NCBI GenBank assembly: GCA_016711085.1
Contig: JADJTR010000004.1
Coordinates: 372,001 to 436,000, forward strand
Direction of reading: 5' to 3'
From: Phyllobacteriaceae bacterium
GTDB lineage: Bacteria > Pseudomonadota > Alphaproteobacteria > Rhizobiales > Rhizobiaceae
DNA: 64,000 nucleotides
The notes beneath the pieces were generated by a model. It saw nothing but the letters and a program-made list of their open reading frames with translations, did not search any database and was not told the origin of the DNA. The translations under genes were made by a program, and so were the position numbers. The stretch's first letter is position 1; each line of letters begins with the position of its first letter. Shown here piece by piece: positions 36,123-44,610 of the stretch.

Positions 36123-37780
36123 ATGCTGCATGACCGCCGCGACGCGATTTCGCGCCGCATAGCCCCAGGATCGCGGCGCGCCCTGCTTGCCGCGGCGGCC
36201 CTTGGACCGCGCTGCCGCTTGACGCCGGCGCCCAGACCTTCGGCTTGCGCGGTCCGGTCGACGAGGACGAAGTTGCAGCGGCGATCCATCGGCCTTCCCT
36301 TGCCAATCGCTCCAGCCCGCTCGAAAAGAAGAACGCGGACAAAGCCGCCAAGGCGAAGGCAGCCGAACGCACCGACAAAACATTGCCCGAGACCGATGAC
36401 GACCCCTATTCGGCCACCGCCGATGGCAGCGACGCAGACGAACCGGTAGTCATCGAGGCCGAACCGTCGCTGCGAACGGCGGAACCGGTTGAGCCAATGG
36501 CCGACAACCGGGAAGCGGCGGACGAAGACGTCCCCGACCCGACAAAGGCGGCAAACCGAGCCGAACCGGTCGAGGACACCGGCGCCAACGAGCGCGCCGT
36601 GACCGACAACGCCAAGGCTTCGCCGCTCGACAATCGGGATATCACGGCGGAAGCCGATCCCTATGCGGCGTTTGGCGTTCATGCCGGTGGTTTTCTGCTC
36701 AAGCCGTCCCTCGAGCAAGGCGTGAGCTGGACCTCGAACGCCAATGGCGGCGGCGGCGCTGCGTTTTTCTCCGAAACCACATTGCGCCTGTCGGCGGAAT
36801 CGAACTGGTCGCGCCACTCCGCCTCGCTCAATGCCTACGGAACCTGGCAACAACCGCTTTCCGGCAGCGCCGTTGCCGAACCGAAGGCCGGCGTCGACGC
36901 CGCGTTGCGGCTCGATCTGGACGGCCCATGGGCGGCCAACGCCGCGCTCAAATGGGCGCTTGCCCGGGAGGCCGCCGACTCCGCCGTGGCGCCGCCGGTT
37001 GGCGCGTCGCGACCGCTGGTCAACACATTGGGTGGCAGCCTCGGCCTGTCCAAGGACGAAGGCAAGGCGCGCCTTGGCGCGACCGCCGTGGAACGCAACG
37101 CCTATGGCGACGCAACGCTTGCGGGCGGCGGCACGCTGTCGCAGCAGGAACGCAATCAGACACTGGTGTCGGCGACTTTGCGTGCAGGTTACGAAGTGTC
37201 CCCGGCCTTCATACCCTTTGCCGAAGTCGAATTCGGACGGCGCATGCGCGATCTCACGCTCGATACGGCCGGCTATGCGCGTTCCGGAACGCAAGTGGCG
37301 TTGCGCGCCGGTTTCGCATTCGATCGCGACGAGAAACTCGATGGCGAAGTGGCGGTCGGCTGGTTGCGCGAGGATTTCGACGATTCCCGCCTCGCCGCCA
37401 TCTCCGGCCTCTCGATCGAAGGCGCGGCGAACTGGTCGCCATTCCGGGAAACGACCGTGACACTGAAAGGGTCGACAACCGTCGAAGCCTCGGCCACCGC
37501 CGGCCGTTCGGGATCCCTCCTGCACGCCGCCGAACTCTCGGCAAAGCGTCAGTTGCGCGCCGATTTGTCGGCCGAAGCCGGTCTTTCCGCCTCGTTGCGC
37601 GATTATTCCGGCTCGTCGGACGCGGATGCTATTCTTGCCGCGTCGGCCGGATTTACCTGGTGGATGAACCGCCATCTCGGCCTGACCGGCCGAGCCCGCC
37701 ACGAAATTGTCCAAAGCACCATCTCCGGCAATTCGAGCGCGACGACCAGCGTCTTTTTGGGCCTGAAACTGCAGCGCTGA
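36123..37780 (+). CDS. Outer-membrane beta-barrel protein (putative porin-like), frameshift after the signal peptide
   Basis: About 550 residues restored. ATG 36123 gives a basic N terminus with an LLAAAALG core, a signal peptide; one base is missing at about 36206, after which TALPLDAGAQTFGLRGPVDEDEV continues to the stop at 37780. A long acidic Asp/Glu/Ala linker (to about residue 150) precedes a C-terminal region of alternating beta strands ending with aromatic-hydrophobic TSVFLGLKLQR, typical of a beta barrel (outer-membrane barrel 2 type). Function unknown; it faces galU, so an exopolysaccharide link is possible but unproven. Confidence 0.75.
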
Positions 37781-37793
37781 CAAGCGTCAGCGC
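37774..37793. terminator. Hairpin at the overlap of two convergent genes
   Basis: GCGCTGAC-AAGC-GTCAGCGC is a perfect 8-bp stem spanning both stop codons. No U tract, so the terminator role is uncertain. Confidence 0.35.
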
Positions 37794-38692
37794 GTCGCCT
37801 TTCGCCTTTCGACCGGCTTAACAGTGCCGTAGAGGCCGTCGATGGCATGGGCGATATAGTCATGCATGTCAGACCGCCACAATGCGAAGGCGATATTGGC
37901 TTCGACGAACCCTTCCGGTGAACCGCAATCGAAAGTGCGACCCCGATAATTGTAGCCGAAGAAGGCCTGGTCCTTTTTCATTTTCAGCATGGCGTCGGTC
38001 AGCTGGATTTCGCCGCCGGCGCCCTTCTCCTGAGCCGAAAGGACGTCGAAAATCTGCGGCTGAAGGATGTACCGGCCGGTAATGTAGAGATTCGACGGGG
38101 CTGTTCCGCGCTTCGGCTTTTCCACCATCGAATCGATAGTGAATCCGCCATGCGCGGCCGCGCCGGGCCCGACGATGCCGTATTTGTGCGCTTCTGCCGG
38201 ATCGCATTCCTGCACCGCGACGACATTGCCTCCGGTCTTCTCGTAGAGATCGACCATCTGCGCCAGGCAACCCTTTTCCGATTGCATGATCATGTCGGGC
38301 AACAACAGCGCGAAAGGCTCGTCGCCGACAAGATCGCGGGCGCACCAGACCGCGTGACCGAGGCCGAGCGGCACCTGCTGGCGGGTGAAGCTGGTCTGGC
38401 CGGGCGCCGGCTGCATGCGTTGCAAGCGGGCCAGGACCTCGTCTTTGCCGCGCTCGGCGAGCGTATTGTAGAGTTCGACCTGAACGTCGAAATGATCCTC
38501 GATGACCGTCTTGTTGCGGCCGGTGACGAAGATGAAATGCTCGATCCCGGCTTCGCGCGCCTCATCGACGACGTACTGGATCACCGGCTTGTCGACAACG
38601 GTGAGCATTTCCTTGGGAATGGCTTTGGTCGCCGGTAAAAAGCGCGTTCCGAGTCCGGCGACCGGAAACACTGCCTTGCGCAACTTTTTCAT
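37787..38692 (-). CDS. galU: UTP--glucose-1-phosphate uridylyltransferase
   Basis: 301 residues. Makes UDP-glucose for polysaccharides and lipopolysaccharide. Nucleotidyltransferase motif VFPVAGLGTRFLPATKAIPKEML in pieces, VDKPVIQYVVDEA, LPDMIMQSEKGC, KPKRGTAPSNLYITGRY (in pieces), GGEIQLTDAM and FDCGSPEGF are all GalU-specific. The ATG at 38692 gives the standard MKKLRKAVFP start. Divergent from mltB across 207 bp. Confidence 0.95.
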   Translation of the reverse strand: MKKLRKAVFPVAGLGTRFLPATKAIPKEMLTVVDKPVIQYVVDEAREAGIEHFIFVTGRNKTVIEDHFDVQVELYNTLAERGKDEVLARLQRMQPAPGQTSFTRQQVPLGLGHAVWCARDLVGDEPFALLLPDMIMQSEKGCLAQMVDLYEKTGGNVVAVQECDPAEAHKYGIVGPGAAAHGGFTIDSMVEKPKRGTAPSNLYITGRYILQPQIFDVLSAQEKGAGGEIQLTDAMLKMKKDQAFFGYNYRGRTFDCGSPEGFVEANIAFALWRSDMHDYIAHAIDGLYGTVKPVERRKATR

Positions 38693-38899
38693 CACATTCC
38701 CCAACCGCATTTCGGACCCTGGTCCCACGGCGTGACATTTTCATGCCGGAATTGAAAATTATTGAACGCCAAGTCCGACAAACCAGCCCATCGCGGCAAA
38801 ATGCGGCGGCGACGCGTTCCGGATGACGCCATGGTAAACCAATTCCTAACCGCGTTGCCGCAAGGTGGCGGCAAGAACCCACTCCCGGAGCAATCCGCC

Positions 38900-40105
38900 A
38901 TGCGCTCATTCGCCGTTTTCGCCCGCGCTACCGCCGCTGCGCTGGTGTTCGCTCTTTCTTCCGCGCCGGCGTTGGCCGACGCCGGATTTCGCAATTGGGT
39001 CGCCTCGTTCCGTGGCGTCGCGGTAAAATCCGGCGTCTCCGGCGCGACATTCGACAGGGCCTTCGCCGGCGTCGACGGCATCGATCCGGAAGTGCTTGAA
39101 AAGGCTCGCTATCAGCCGGAATTCAAGGCGCCGGTCTGGGACTATTTCGACAACCGCGTCCAGGACGAATCGATCGCCAATGGTCGCGCCATGGCGAAGA
39201 AATGGAAACCGTGGCTCGACAAGATCGAGGCGCGGTTCGGAGTCGACCGCCACATCCTGCTCGCCATCTGGTCGATGGAATCCAATTACGGCAAGATCCT
39301 CGAACGCACCGACGTCATGCGCAACACCGTGCAGGCGCTGGCGACGCTTGCCTATGCCGACAAGCGGCGGGCCAAATACGCCCGCACACAGCTCATCGCG
39401 GCGCTGAAAATCCTGCAGCGCGGCGATATTGACGTCTCCCACCTGACCGGCTCATGGGCCGGCGCCATGGGACACACCCAGTTCATACCGACGTCTTATC
39501 AGGCCTATGCGGTCGATTTCGACGGCAATGGCAGTCGCGACATCTGGACATCGGTGCCCGACGCGCTCGCCACCGCCGCCAATTTGCTGAAGAAGAACGG
39601 TTGGGCTTCCGGCCGGTCATGGGGTTACGAAGTCAGACTGCCGGGCGGCAAATTCCCCGGCGGCGCACAGAGCCTTTCGTCCTGGGCGTCGGCCGGCGTC
39701 AGCCGCGCCAACGGCAAGGCCTTTCCGCGCGGCGGCGACAAGGCGGTGCTGAAGACGCCTGATGGACGCGGCGGCCCGGCATTCCTCGTCACCAACAATT
39801 TCAATGTCATCAAGCGCTACAACAATGCCGACAAATACGCCTTTGCCGTAGGCCTTCTCGCCGACGCCATCGCCGGCGGCGGTCTGGTCAATGACTGGAA
39901 CCGCCCGTTCACCAAGCTTTCTTTCGAAGAACGGATCGAATTGCAGGAACGCCTGGCCCGATCCGGTCACTATGAAGGAAAATTCGACGGCAAGATCGGT
40001 GACGGCTCCAAAAAGGCCATCATGTCCTTCCAGGCAGCGGCCGGCTTGACGCGCGACGGCTACCCCAGCAAGGAAGTGCTGAACGCGCTGCGCAAGAGGA
40101 ACTGA
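38900..40105 (+). CDS. Lytic murein transglycosylase, MltB family
   Basis: 401 residues: signal peptide (cleavage after SSAPALA), SLT_2 domain with catalytic Glu in AIWSMESNYGKILERTDV and MGHTQFIPTSYQAYAVDFDG (in pieces), and a C-terminal PG_binding_1 domain (LARSGHYEGKFDGKIGDGSKKAIMSFQ in pieces). Cleaves glycan strands to 1,6-anhydromuropeptides. GGAG precedes ATG 38900. Its TGA shares a base with the ATG of the next gene (TGATG), so they are coupled. Confidence 0.92.
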   Translation: MRSFAVFARATAAALVFALSSAPALADAGFRNWVASFRGVAVKSGVSGATFDRAFAGVDGIDPEVLEKARYQPEFKAPVWDYFDNRVQDESIANGRAMAKKWKPWLDKIEARFGVDRHILLAIWSMESNYGKILERTDVMRNTVQALATLAYADKRRAKYARTQLIAALKILQRGDIDVSHLTGSWAGAMGHTQFIPTSYQAYAVDFDGNGSRDIWTSVPDALATAANLLKKNGWASGRSWGYEVRLPGGKFPGGAQSLSSWASAGVSRANGKAFPRGGDKAVLKTPDGRGGPAFLVTNNFNVIKRYNNADKYAFAVGLLADAIAGGGLVNDWNRPFTKLSFEERIELQERLARSGHYEGKFDGKIGDGSKKAIMSFQAAAGLTRDGYPSKEVLNALRKRN

Positions 40106-41301
40106 TGGACCGTCCGCACGCCGCGACATTGTCTGGACCGGCCCATCGCCGCCGACGGACGTTGCGCGTTTTTGTTGCGGCTGCCTTGGCGGCGCTTGCC
40201 GCCGTCGCGATCGCCGTTCCGGCGGAGGCGCAAAGCCAGCGGCCGCGAACGATTTTCGATCTGCTGTTCCGACCGCGCGAAGCATCGAAACCGGCAATCA
40301 AGCAACCGCGCGCGACCAAACCGAAAGCAAAACTGAAATCGAAATCCGTTCGTCGCAAAACCTCCGACAGTGAAAGTCTCGCCGCACAGGGCGGCGGCGA
40401 AACGCCGGCGATTGTCGAAAAGGCCGCTGATGCGCGGGTCGTCCTCGTCGTCGGCGACTTTGTCGCCGGCGGATTGGCTGAAGGCCTGACCGCGGCCATG
40501 GAAGGCAACGCCAATGTGCGCCTGGTCGAACGCACCAACGGTTCGTCCGGATTCGTCCGCGACGATTATTTCAATTGGCCGGTCGAGGTCGCTTCGCTGA
40601 TCCAGTCTGAGAAGCCCGCGGCGCTGGTCGTCATGCTCGGCGCCAATGACCGCCAGCAGATGAAGATCGGCGAAACGCGCGAACAGCCGCTGACCGAAGC
40701 GTGGAAAGCGGAATATTCCCGCCGCGTCTCCGCTTTCGCCGCCGCGGCCCGCGCTGGCGGCGTGCCTTTGATCTGGGTCGGCCAACCCTCCTTCAAGGCG
40801 ACATCGATGGCGACCGGCATGATTGCCTTGAACGACATTTTCCGGGTCGAGGCGCAAAAGGTCGGCGCGACCTATGTCGATATCTGGGATGGCTTCGTCG
40901 ACGAAGCCGGAGCATTTGCGACGACCGGTCCGGACATCAGCGGGCAACCGGCGCGCCTGCGCGCCAATGACGGCATCAATCTGACCAAGGCCGGGCGACG
41001 CAAGATTGCCTTTTACGTCGAAAAGCCGCTGGCCAAACTGTTGGGCGCGCCGGCGAGCGTTCCCTCGGTCGCCGTCGCGGTTCCTTCGCCAGGCGATCTG
41101 CGCCTCAACGCGCCCGCGCCGGTCATCGATCGGACGGCGCCGATAAGCCTCGACGATCCGGCGCTCGACGGCGGTTCCGAACTTCTGGGCGCGGTTCTCC
41201 CCGGCGCCCCGTCGCCGCGCATGCCCGGCGCCCCGCCATCCGGCAGGGCCGACGACTTCAGCGCGCCGGCCATCGTCCGGTTGGCGCCGGCGATCGACTA
41301 A
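40105..41301 (+). CDS. DUF459 / SGNH-hydrolase-like periplasmic protein
   Basis: 398 residues: signal anchor, basic linker, SGNH-like domain about 105-320, Pro-rich tail. Blocks are visible: block I VVLVVGDFVAGGLAEGL, block III VVMLGANDRQ, block V RLRANDGINLTKAGRRK. The nucleophile position is Phe (GDF, not GDS) and the His of DxxH is Asn (DGIN), so as read the triad is absent; it may be a non-catalytic carbohydrate-binding member. Coupled to the upstream transglycosylase by a one-base overlap. Confidence 0.85.
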   Translation: MDRPHAATLSGPAHRRRRTLRVFVAAALAALAAVAIAVPAEAQSQRPRTIFDLLFRPREASKPAIKQPRATKPKAKLKSKSVRRKTSDSESLAAQGGGETPAIVEKAADARVVLVVGDFVAGGLAEGLTAAMEGNANVRLVERTNGSSGFVRDDYFNWPVEVASLIQSEKPAALVVMLGANDRQQMKIGETREQPLTEAWKAEYSRRVSAFAAAARAGGVPLIWVGQPSFKATSMATGMIALNDIFRVEAQKVGATYVDIWDGFVDEAGAFATTGPDISGQPARLRANDGINLTKAGRRKIAFYVEKPLAKLLGAPASVPSVAVAVPSPGDLRLNAPAPVIDRTAPISLDDPALDGGSELLGAVLPGAPSPRMPGAPPSGRADDFSAPAIVRLAPAID

Positions 41302-41334
41302 TTCCGGACCGGCGCGACCGCGCCGCTATCCGCT

Positions 41335-41523
41335 TCAGCGCAACGCCGCCAAGCGCTTCGACACAACCAGCGCGATCGGGATCGAAACGATCGCCCCGCT
41401 GACGGCGGCGTAGATGATCGGCATTGCGCCGGAAAACTGGTTCATCGTCAGGATGGCGATGACGAAAACGCCCATCAGCGTGGACGCCGCCATAATATAA
41501 ATCAGCCAAAACAGCTTGTTCAC
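41335..41523 (-). CDS. Small two-helix membrane protein
   Basis: 62 residues, GTG start with GGAG upstream. Two hydrophobic helices: LFWLIYIMAASTLMGVFVIAI and MPIIYAAVSGAIVSIPIALVV, then a basic tail. It resembles short conserved hypothetical proteins of Hyphomicrobiales. It is upstream-independent of gltD (which lies further right on the same strand, 88 bp from its restored end). Confidence 0.65.
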   Translation of the reverse strand: MNKLFWLIYIMAASTLMGVFVIAILTMNQFSGAMPIIYAAVSGAIVSIPIALVVSKRLAALR

Positions 41524-41610
41524 GGGAAGTCACTCCTTCATGCATGCGAAACCCGGCGGCACGCAAAATCCGGTCGAGACCCTCGTCTCGCCTTGATCTA
41601 GGACAAGCGC

Positions 41611-43028
41611 TTACCGCGGCAAATCGGTCGCACCCATCAGCGCTTCATCGATGGAGCGCGCCGCCGCCTGCCTTCGCGAATGGCCCAGACCACCAGCGAC
41701 TGGCCGCGCCGCATGTCGCCGGCGGCGAAAACCTTGCCGACCGATGTGTGGTAGTCGCGGTCATCGGCCTTGACGTTCTTGCGCGGATCGAAGGCGACGC
41801 CGAGCTCGGACAACATGCCTTCATGCACCGGGTTGACGAAGCCCATCGCCAGCAGCACCAGATCGGCGCGCAGCACAAATTCGGAGCCGGGAACCTTTTT
41901 CATCTGGTCGTCGAGCCGGCAGCAATGCAGCTCCCTGACGACTCCGCCATCGCCGACAAAGGCCTCGGTCGCCACGGCGAAATCGCGTTCCGCGCCTTCC
42001 TCGTGGCTCGACGAGGTGCGAAGTTTCAGCGGCCAGCGCGGCCAGGAGGTCGCCTTGTCTTCCTTGACCGGCGGCCTCGGCATGATTTCGAGCTGGGTGA
42101 CCGACAGCGCGCCCTGGCGAACCGACGTGCCGACGCAGTCGGAACCGGTATCGCCGCCGCCGATGACGACGACGCGCTTGCCCGAGGCGAGAATCGGCTC
42201 GTTGCTGTCTAGGCCCTCGCCGGAGACGCGCCGGTTCTGCTGCGGCAGGAAATCCATGGCGAAATGCACGCCGGCCAGATCGCGGCCGGGGATGGAAAGA
42301 TCGCGCGGCGCTTCCGAACCGCCGGCGAGCAGCACGGCGTCGTGGCCGTCGACAATGTCCTTCGCCTTCACCGTCACGCCGACATGGGCGTTGACGTGGA
42401 AGGTGACGCCTTCAGCCTCCATCTGCGCGATCCGGCGATCGATATGGCTCTTGTCAAACTTGAAATCCGGAATGCCGTAACGCAGCAGGCCGCCCGGTTT
42501 GGCCTGTTTTTCGTAGACATGCACGTCATGGCCGACGCGCGCCAATTGCTGGGCCGCGGCAAGACCGGCCGGACCGGAACCGATAACGGCGATCTTTTTG
42601 CCGGTCTTTCTGGCCGGGATTTCCGGCTTGATCCAGCCATTGGCCCAGGCCCGGTCGGCGATGGCGCATTCGATGGTCTTGATCGTGACCGGCGTGTCCT
42701 CGATGTTGAGCGTGCACGACGCTTCGCAGGGCGCCGGACAGACACGGCCGGTGAATTCGGGGAAATTGTTGGTCGAGTGCAAATTGCGCGACGCTTCTTC
42801 CCAGTCCTGATGGTAGACGAGGTCGTTCCAGTCGGGGATCTGGTTGTTGACCGGGCAGCCATTGTGACAATAGGGCACGCCGCAATTCATGCAGCGCGAT
42901 GCCTGCTCGATGGTGGCGCTTTCCGACAGCGGCAGGATGAACTCGCGATAGTGGCGAATGCGGTCCGAAGCCGGCGCGTATTTGCGGTCCTGCCGGTCGA
43001 TCTCGAGAAAACCCGTTACCTTGCCCAT
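41611..43028 (-). CDS. gltD: Glutamate synthase small subunit (C-terminal frameshift)
   Basis: 472 residues restored. N-terminal Fe-S domain with CMNCGVPYCHNGCPVNN and CPAPCEASC, FAD motif GSGPAGLAAAQQL, NADPH motif GGGDTGSDCVGTSVRQG, end AAGDMRRGQSLVVWAIREGR. With GltB converts glutamine plus 2-oxoglutarate to two glutamates. A one-base loss in GGCAGGCGGCGG (about 41660-41672) creates a stop at 41637; the other frame reads AARSIDEALMGATDLPR and ends at 41611, as in homologues. MGKVTGF (43028) is the usual start. Unusually, foreign genes separate it from gltB. Confidence 0.93.
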
Positions 43029-43067
43029 ATTCGCATTCCGTCCGTTTTTCATTTGCCTGGCTGATGG

Positions 43068-43430
43068 TCAGCCGGGGAATTTTCTCTGGCGCGTGCGGTC
43101 TGGCTCAAACACCGTAAGCATTCCTGCAAAACCGCCTTCGTGCCTTTTTATCCGCATGCTGATGTGCGCCGCGATTTCGTCCGCCGGTTTTCCAGACAGG
43201 CTGGGAGAGATGACAATCACGCCCACTGCCTTGCGCCTGAACCGGAAAATCAGCTGCGCAAAATCATAATCTTCAGTCAGAAGCACTCGCCCTGTTTCGA
43301 GGGAACGCGCCAGAACTGCTTCGTCTGTCAAACCGGCCATGCTCTCGGCTACCGATTCAATATCCAATCCGCTCTGCCTCAAATACCTGATCAGTCTTCC
43401 AGCAACGCATTCATCGGCCAGCAAGCGCAT
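43068..43430 (-). CDS. DUF5615 PIN-like protein, probable toxin
   Basis: 120 residues. PIN/Mut7-C-like fold with conserved acids: LLADECVAGRL (Asp6/Glu7) at the start, SLETGRVLLTEDYDFAQLI, then VIVISPS. Such genes follow DUF433 genes as predicted ribonuclease toxins. Three bases separate it from the DUF433 gene. Activity is inferred from family. Confidence 0.82.
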   Translation of the reverse strand: MRLLADECVAGRLIRYLRQSGLDIESVAESMAGLTDEAVLARSLETGRVLLTEDYDFAQLIFRFRRKAVGVIVISPSLSGKPADEIAAHISMRIKRHEGGFAGMLTVFEPDRTRQRKFPG

Positions 43431-43433
43431 GTG

Positions 43434-43658
43434 TCACTCTGCTGCCTCGATTTTTTCACCCGCCAGGTAGTCGGCGGCAAAGGCCTGGGCGGCCATGACG
43501 TCGTCGCGGGAAACAGCCGGGTAATCTTCCAGCAATTGCTCAACCGTCGCGCCATGCCCCAATTTCCTCAGTATCAGTTCGACTGTAATGCGCGTTCCGC
43601 GAACCACGGGTTTGCCCGACATGATGCTCGGATCAGAGACTATTTTTTCATGTATCAC
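43434..43658 (-). CDS. DUF433 antitoxin-like protein
   Basis: 74 residues. DUF433 helix-turn-helix-like domain: SDPSIMSGKPVVRGTRITVELILRKL (in pieces) and EDYPAVSRDDVMAAQAFAADYL. Usual partner and antidote of a DUF5615/PIN toxin. ATGA overlap with the upstream AbrB-like gene makes a three-gene translational unit. Confidence 0.87.
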   Translation of the reverse strand: MIHEKIVSDPSIMSGKPVVRGTRITVELILRKLGHGATVEQLLEDYPAVSRDDVMAAQAFAADYLAGEKIEAAE

Positions 43659-43900
43659 GGTACGCCTCGCTCTCCGATCTCTTCATCGTCGGCAATATCC
43701 CAGAACGGATGGAATGGCTTAAGTGCTTTCCACCCTTCCGGCGATCGCGGAAAAACAGTGATTACGCCGTCTTTCTCCTGCCTCACGAAAATTCTGTCGC
43801 CAACCAGCACAAACGACTCAGGAATTTGCACGAACCGTTGGCCCTCCCTCACAAGCACCTCTGTTTCGACCTCAACTGCTTTCCAAGGCATGACCGGCAT
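43655..43900 (-). CDS. AbrB/VapB-like antitoxin protein
   Basis: 81 residues. The segment EVLVREGQRFVQIPESFVLVGDRIFVRQEKDGVITVFP is a swapped-hairpin AbrB (VagC) pattern, here quoted only as family context by its ends VREGQRF and VITVFP. It begins a three-gene cassette with DUF433 and DUF5615 genes. AbrB-type antitoxins usually pair with PIN toxins directly; having both AbrB and DUF433 is less usual. An internal ATG (43888) is an alternative start. Confidence 0.7.
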   Translation of the reverse strand: MPVMPWKAVEVETEVLVREGQRFVQIPESFVLVGDRIFVRQEKDGVITVFPRSPEGWKALKPFHPFWDIADDEEIGERGVP

Positions 43901-44035
43901 CCCTTCGACATCTATTTTGCATATGACCCAAACATACCGCCAAAGTCATCCAGCTGCTACCGTCGAGAACCGCCCAATTAGCGATGCGATTTCGCATTAT
44001 TTTCCATGCTTCTCGAGTCCGAGCTACTGAAATTG

Positions 44036-44590
44036 CTAGCCTTCAGCGCACCAGTCCTTTGTTTTTTCACCTCCATCATAGGGAACTGCCCACCGTTTAT
44101 TTTCCAAAAGCTCCGCACTTGCAGACTTCATTCTATCGGACGCCCAACGCTTCACGTTTGCGACGTAACGTCCGCCGAACTTGTCAAAAATCACGTCAGA
44201 AACCAGCACCCATGAGCCGACTGGAAATTTTCCTTCGATTGAAGATTTTGCCTCCTCTGCCAGAAGTTTCTCACGCAAGCACTTGGCATTTTTCAGTTCG
44301 GGCGCGTCTACGCCCTTGAGTCTCACGTTCGTTGTTATTGTTTGCTGCGGCCAAAAATAGATTTCGAGTTTCATCGTATCGGCATCAATTATTTCCAATA
44401 CCTTTGCCTCAACCAGATTAAAATCCGGCCGGTCATTTTTTAGCTCCAAACAACGTTCACTTGCGGCGCAGCTTTCTCCAACTTTTGTGCTCTCCGCACC
44501 TATCGCGCTTGCATCAAAAAAGAGCGTCGCCATTGCAAACACCAGGAGTATAGAATTCACCGGCAACAGCTGCCTATTCGAAGGTCGCAT
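44036..44590 (-). CDS. Secreted thermonuclease-like (SNase) protein
   Basis: 184 residues: signal peptide (NSILLVFAMATLFFDASAIGA), then an SNase/OB-type domain with VLEIIDADTMKLEIYF, NVRLKGVDAPELKNAKC and CLREKLLAEEAK; these carry the Asp/Arg/Glu positions of staphylococcal nuclease in part. The gene is visibly richer in A and T than its neighbours, suggesting transfer. The 135 bp between it and the AbrB-like gene hold nothing clear. It lies just downstream of gltB on the same strand. Confidence 0.75.
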   Translation of the reverse strand: MRPSNRQLLPVNSILLVFAMATLFFDASAIGAESTKVGESCAASERCLELKNDRPDFNLVEAKVLEIIDADTMKLEIYFWPQQTITTNVRLKGVDAPELKNAKCLREKLLAEEAKSSIEGKFPVGSWVLVSDVIFDKFGGRYVANVKRWASDRMKSASAELLENKRWAVPYDGGEKTKDWCAEG

Positions 44591-44610
44591 ATTTCTATCC
44601 TTTGCCCGCC

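Noticed and set aside
43140..44030. 296-codon plus-strand open frame over the toxin-antitoxin cassette
   Set aside because: It covers three minus-strand genes with clear families and overlapping starts and stops; no similarity on the plus strand.
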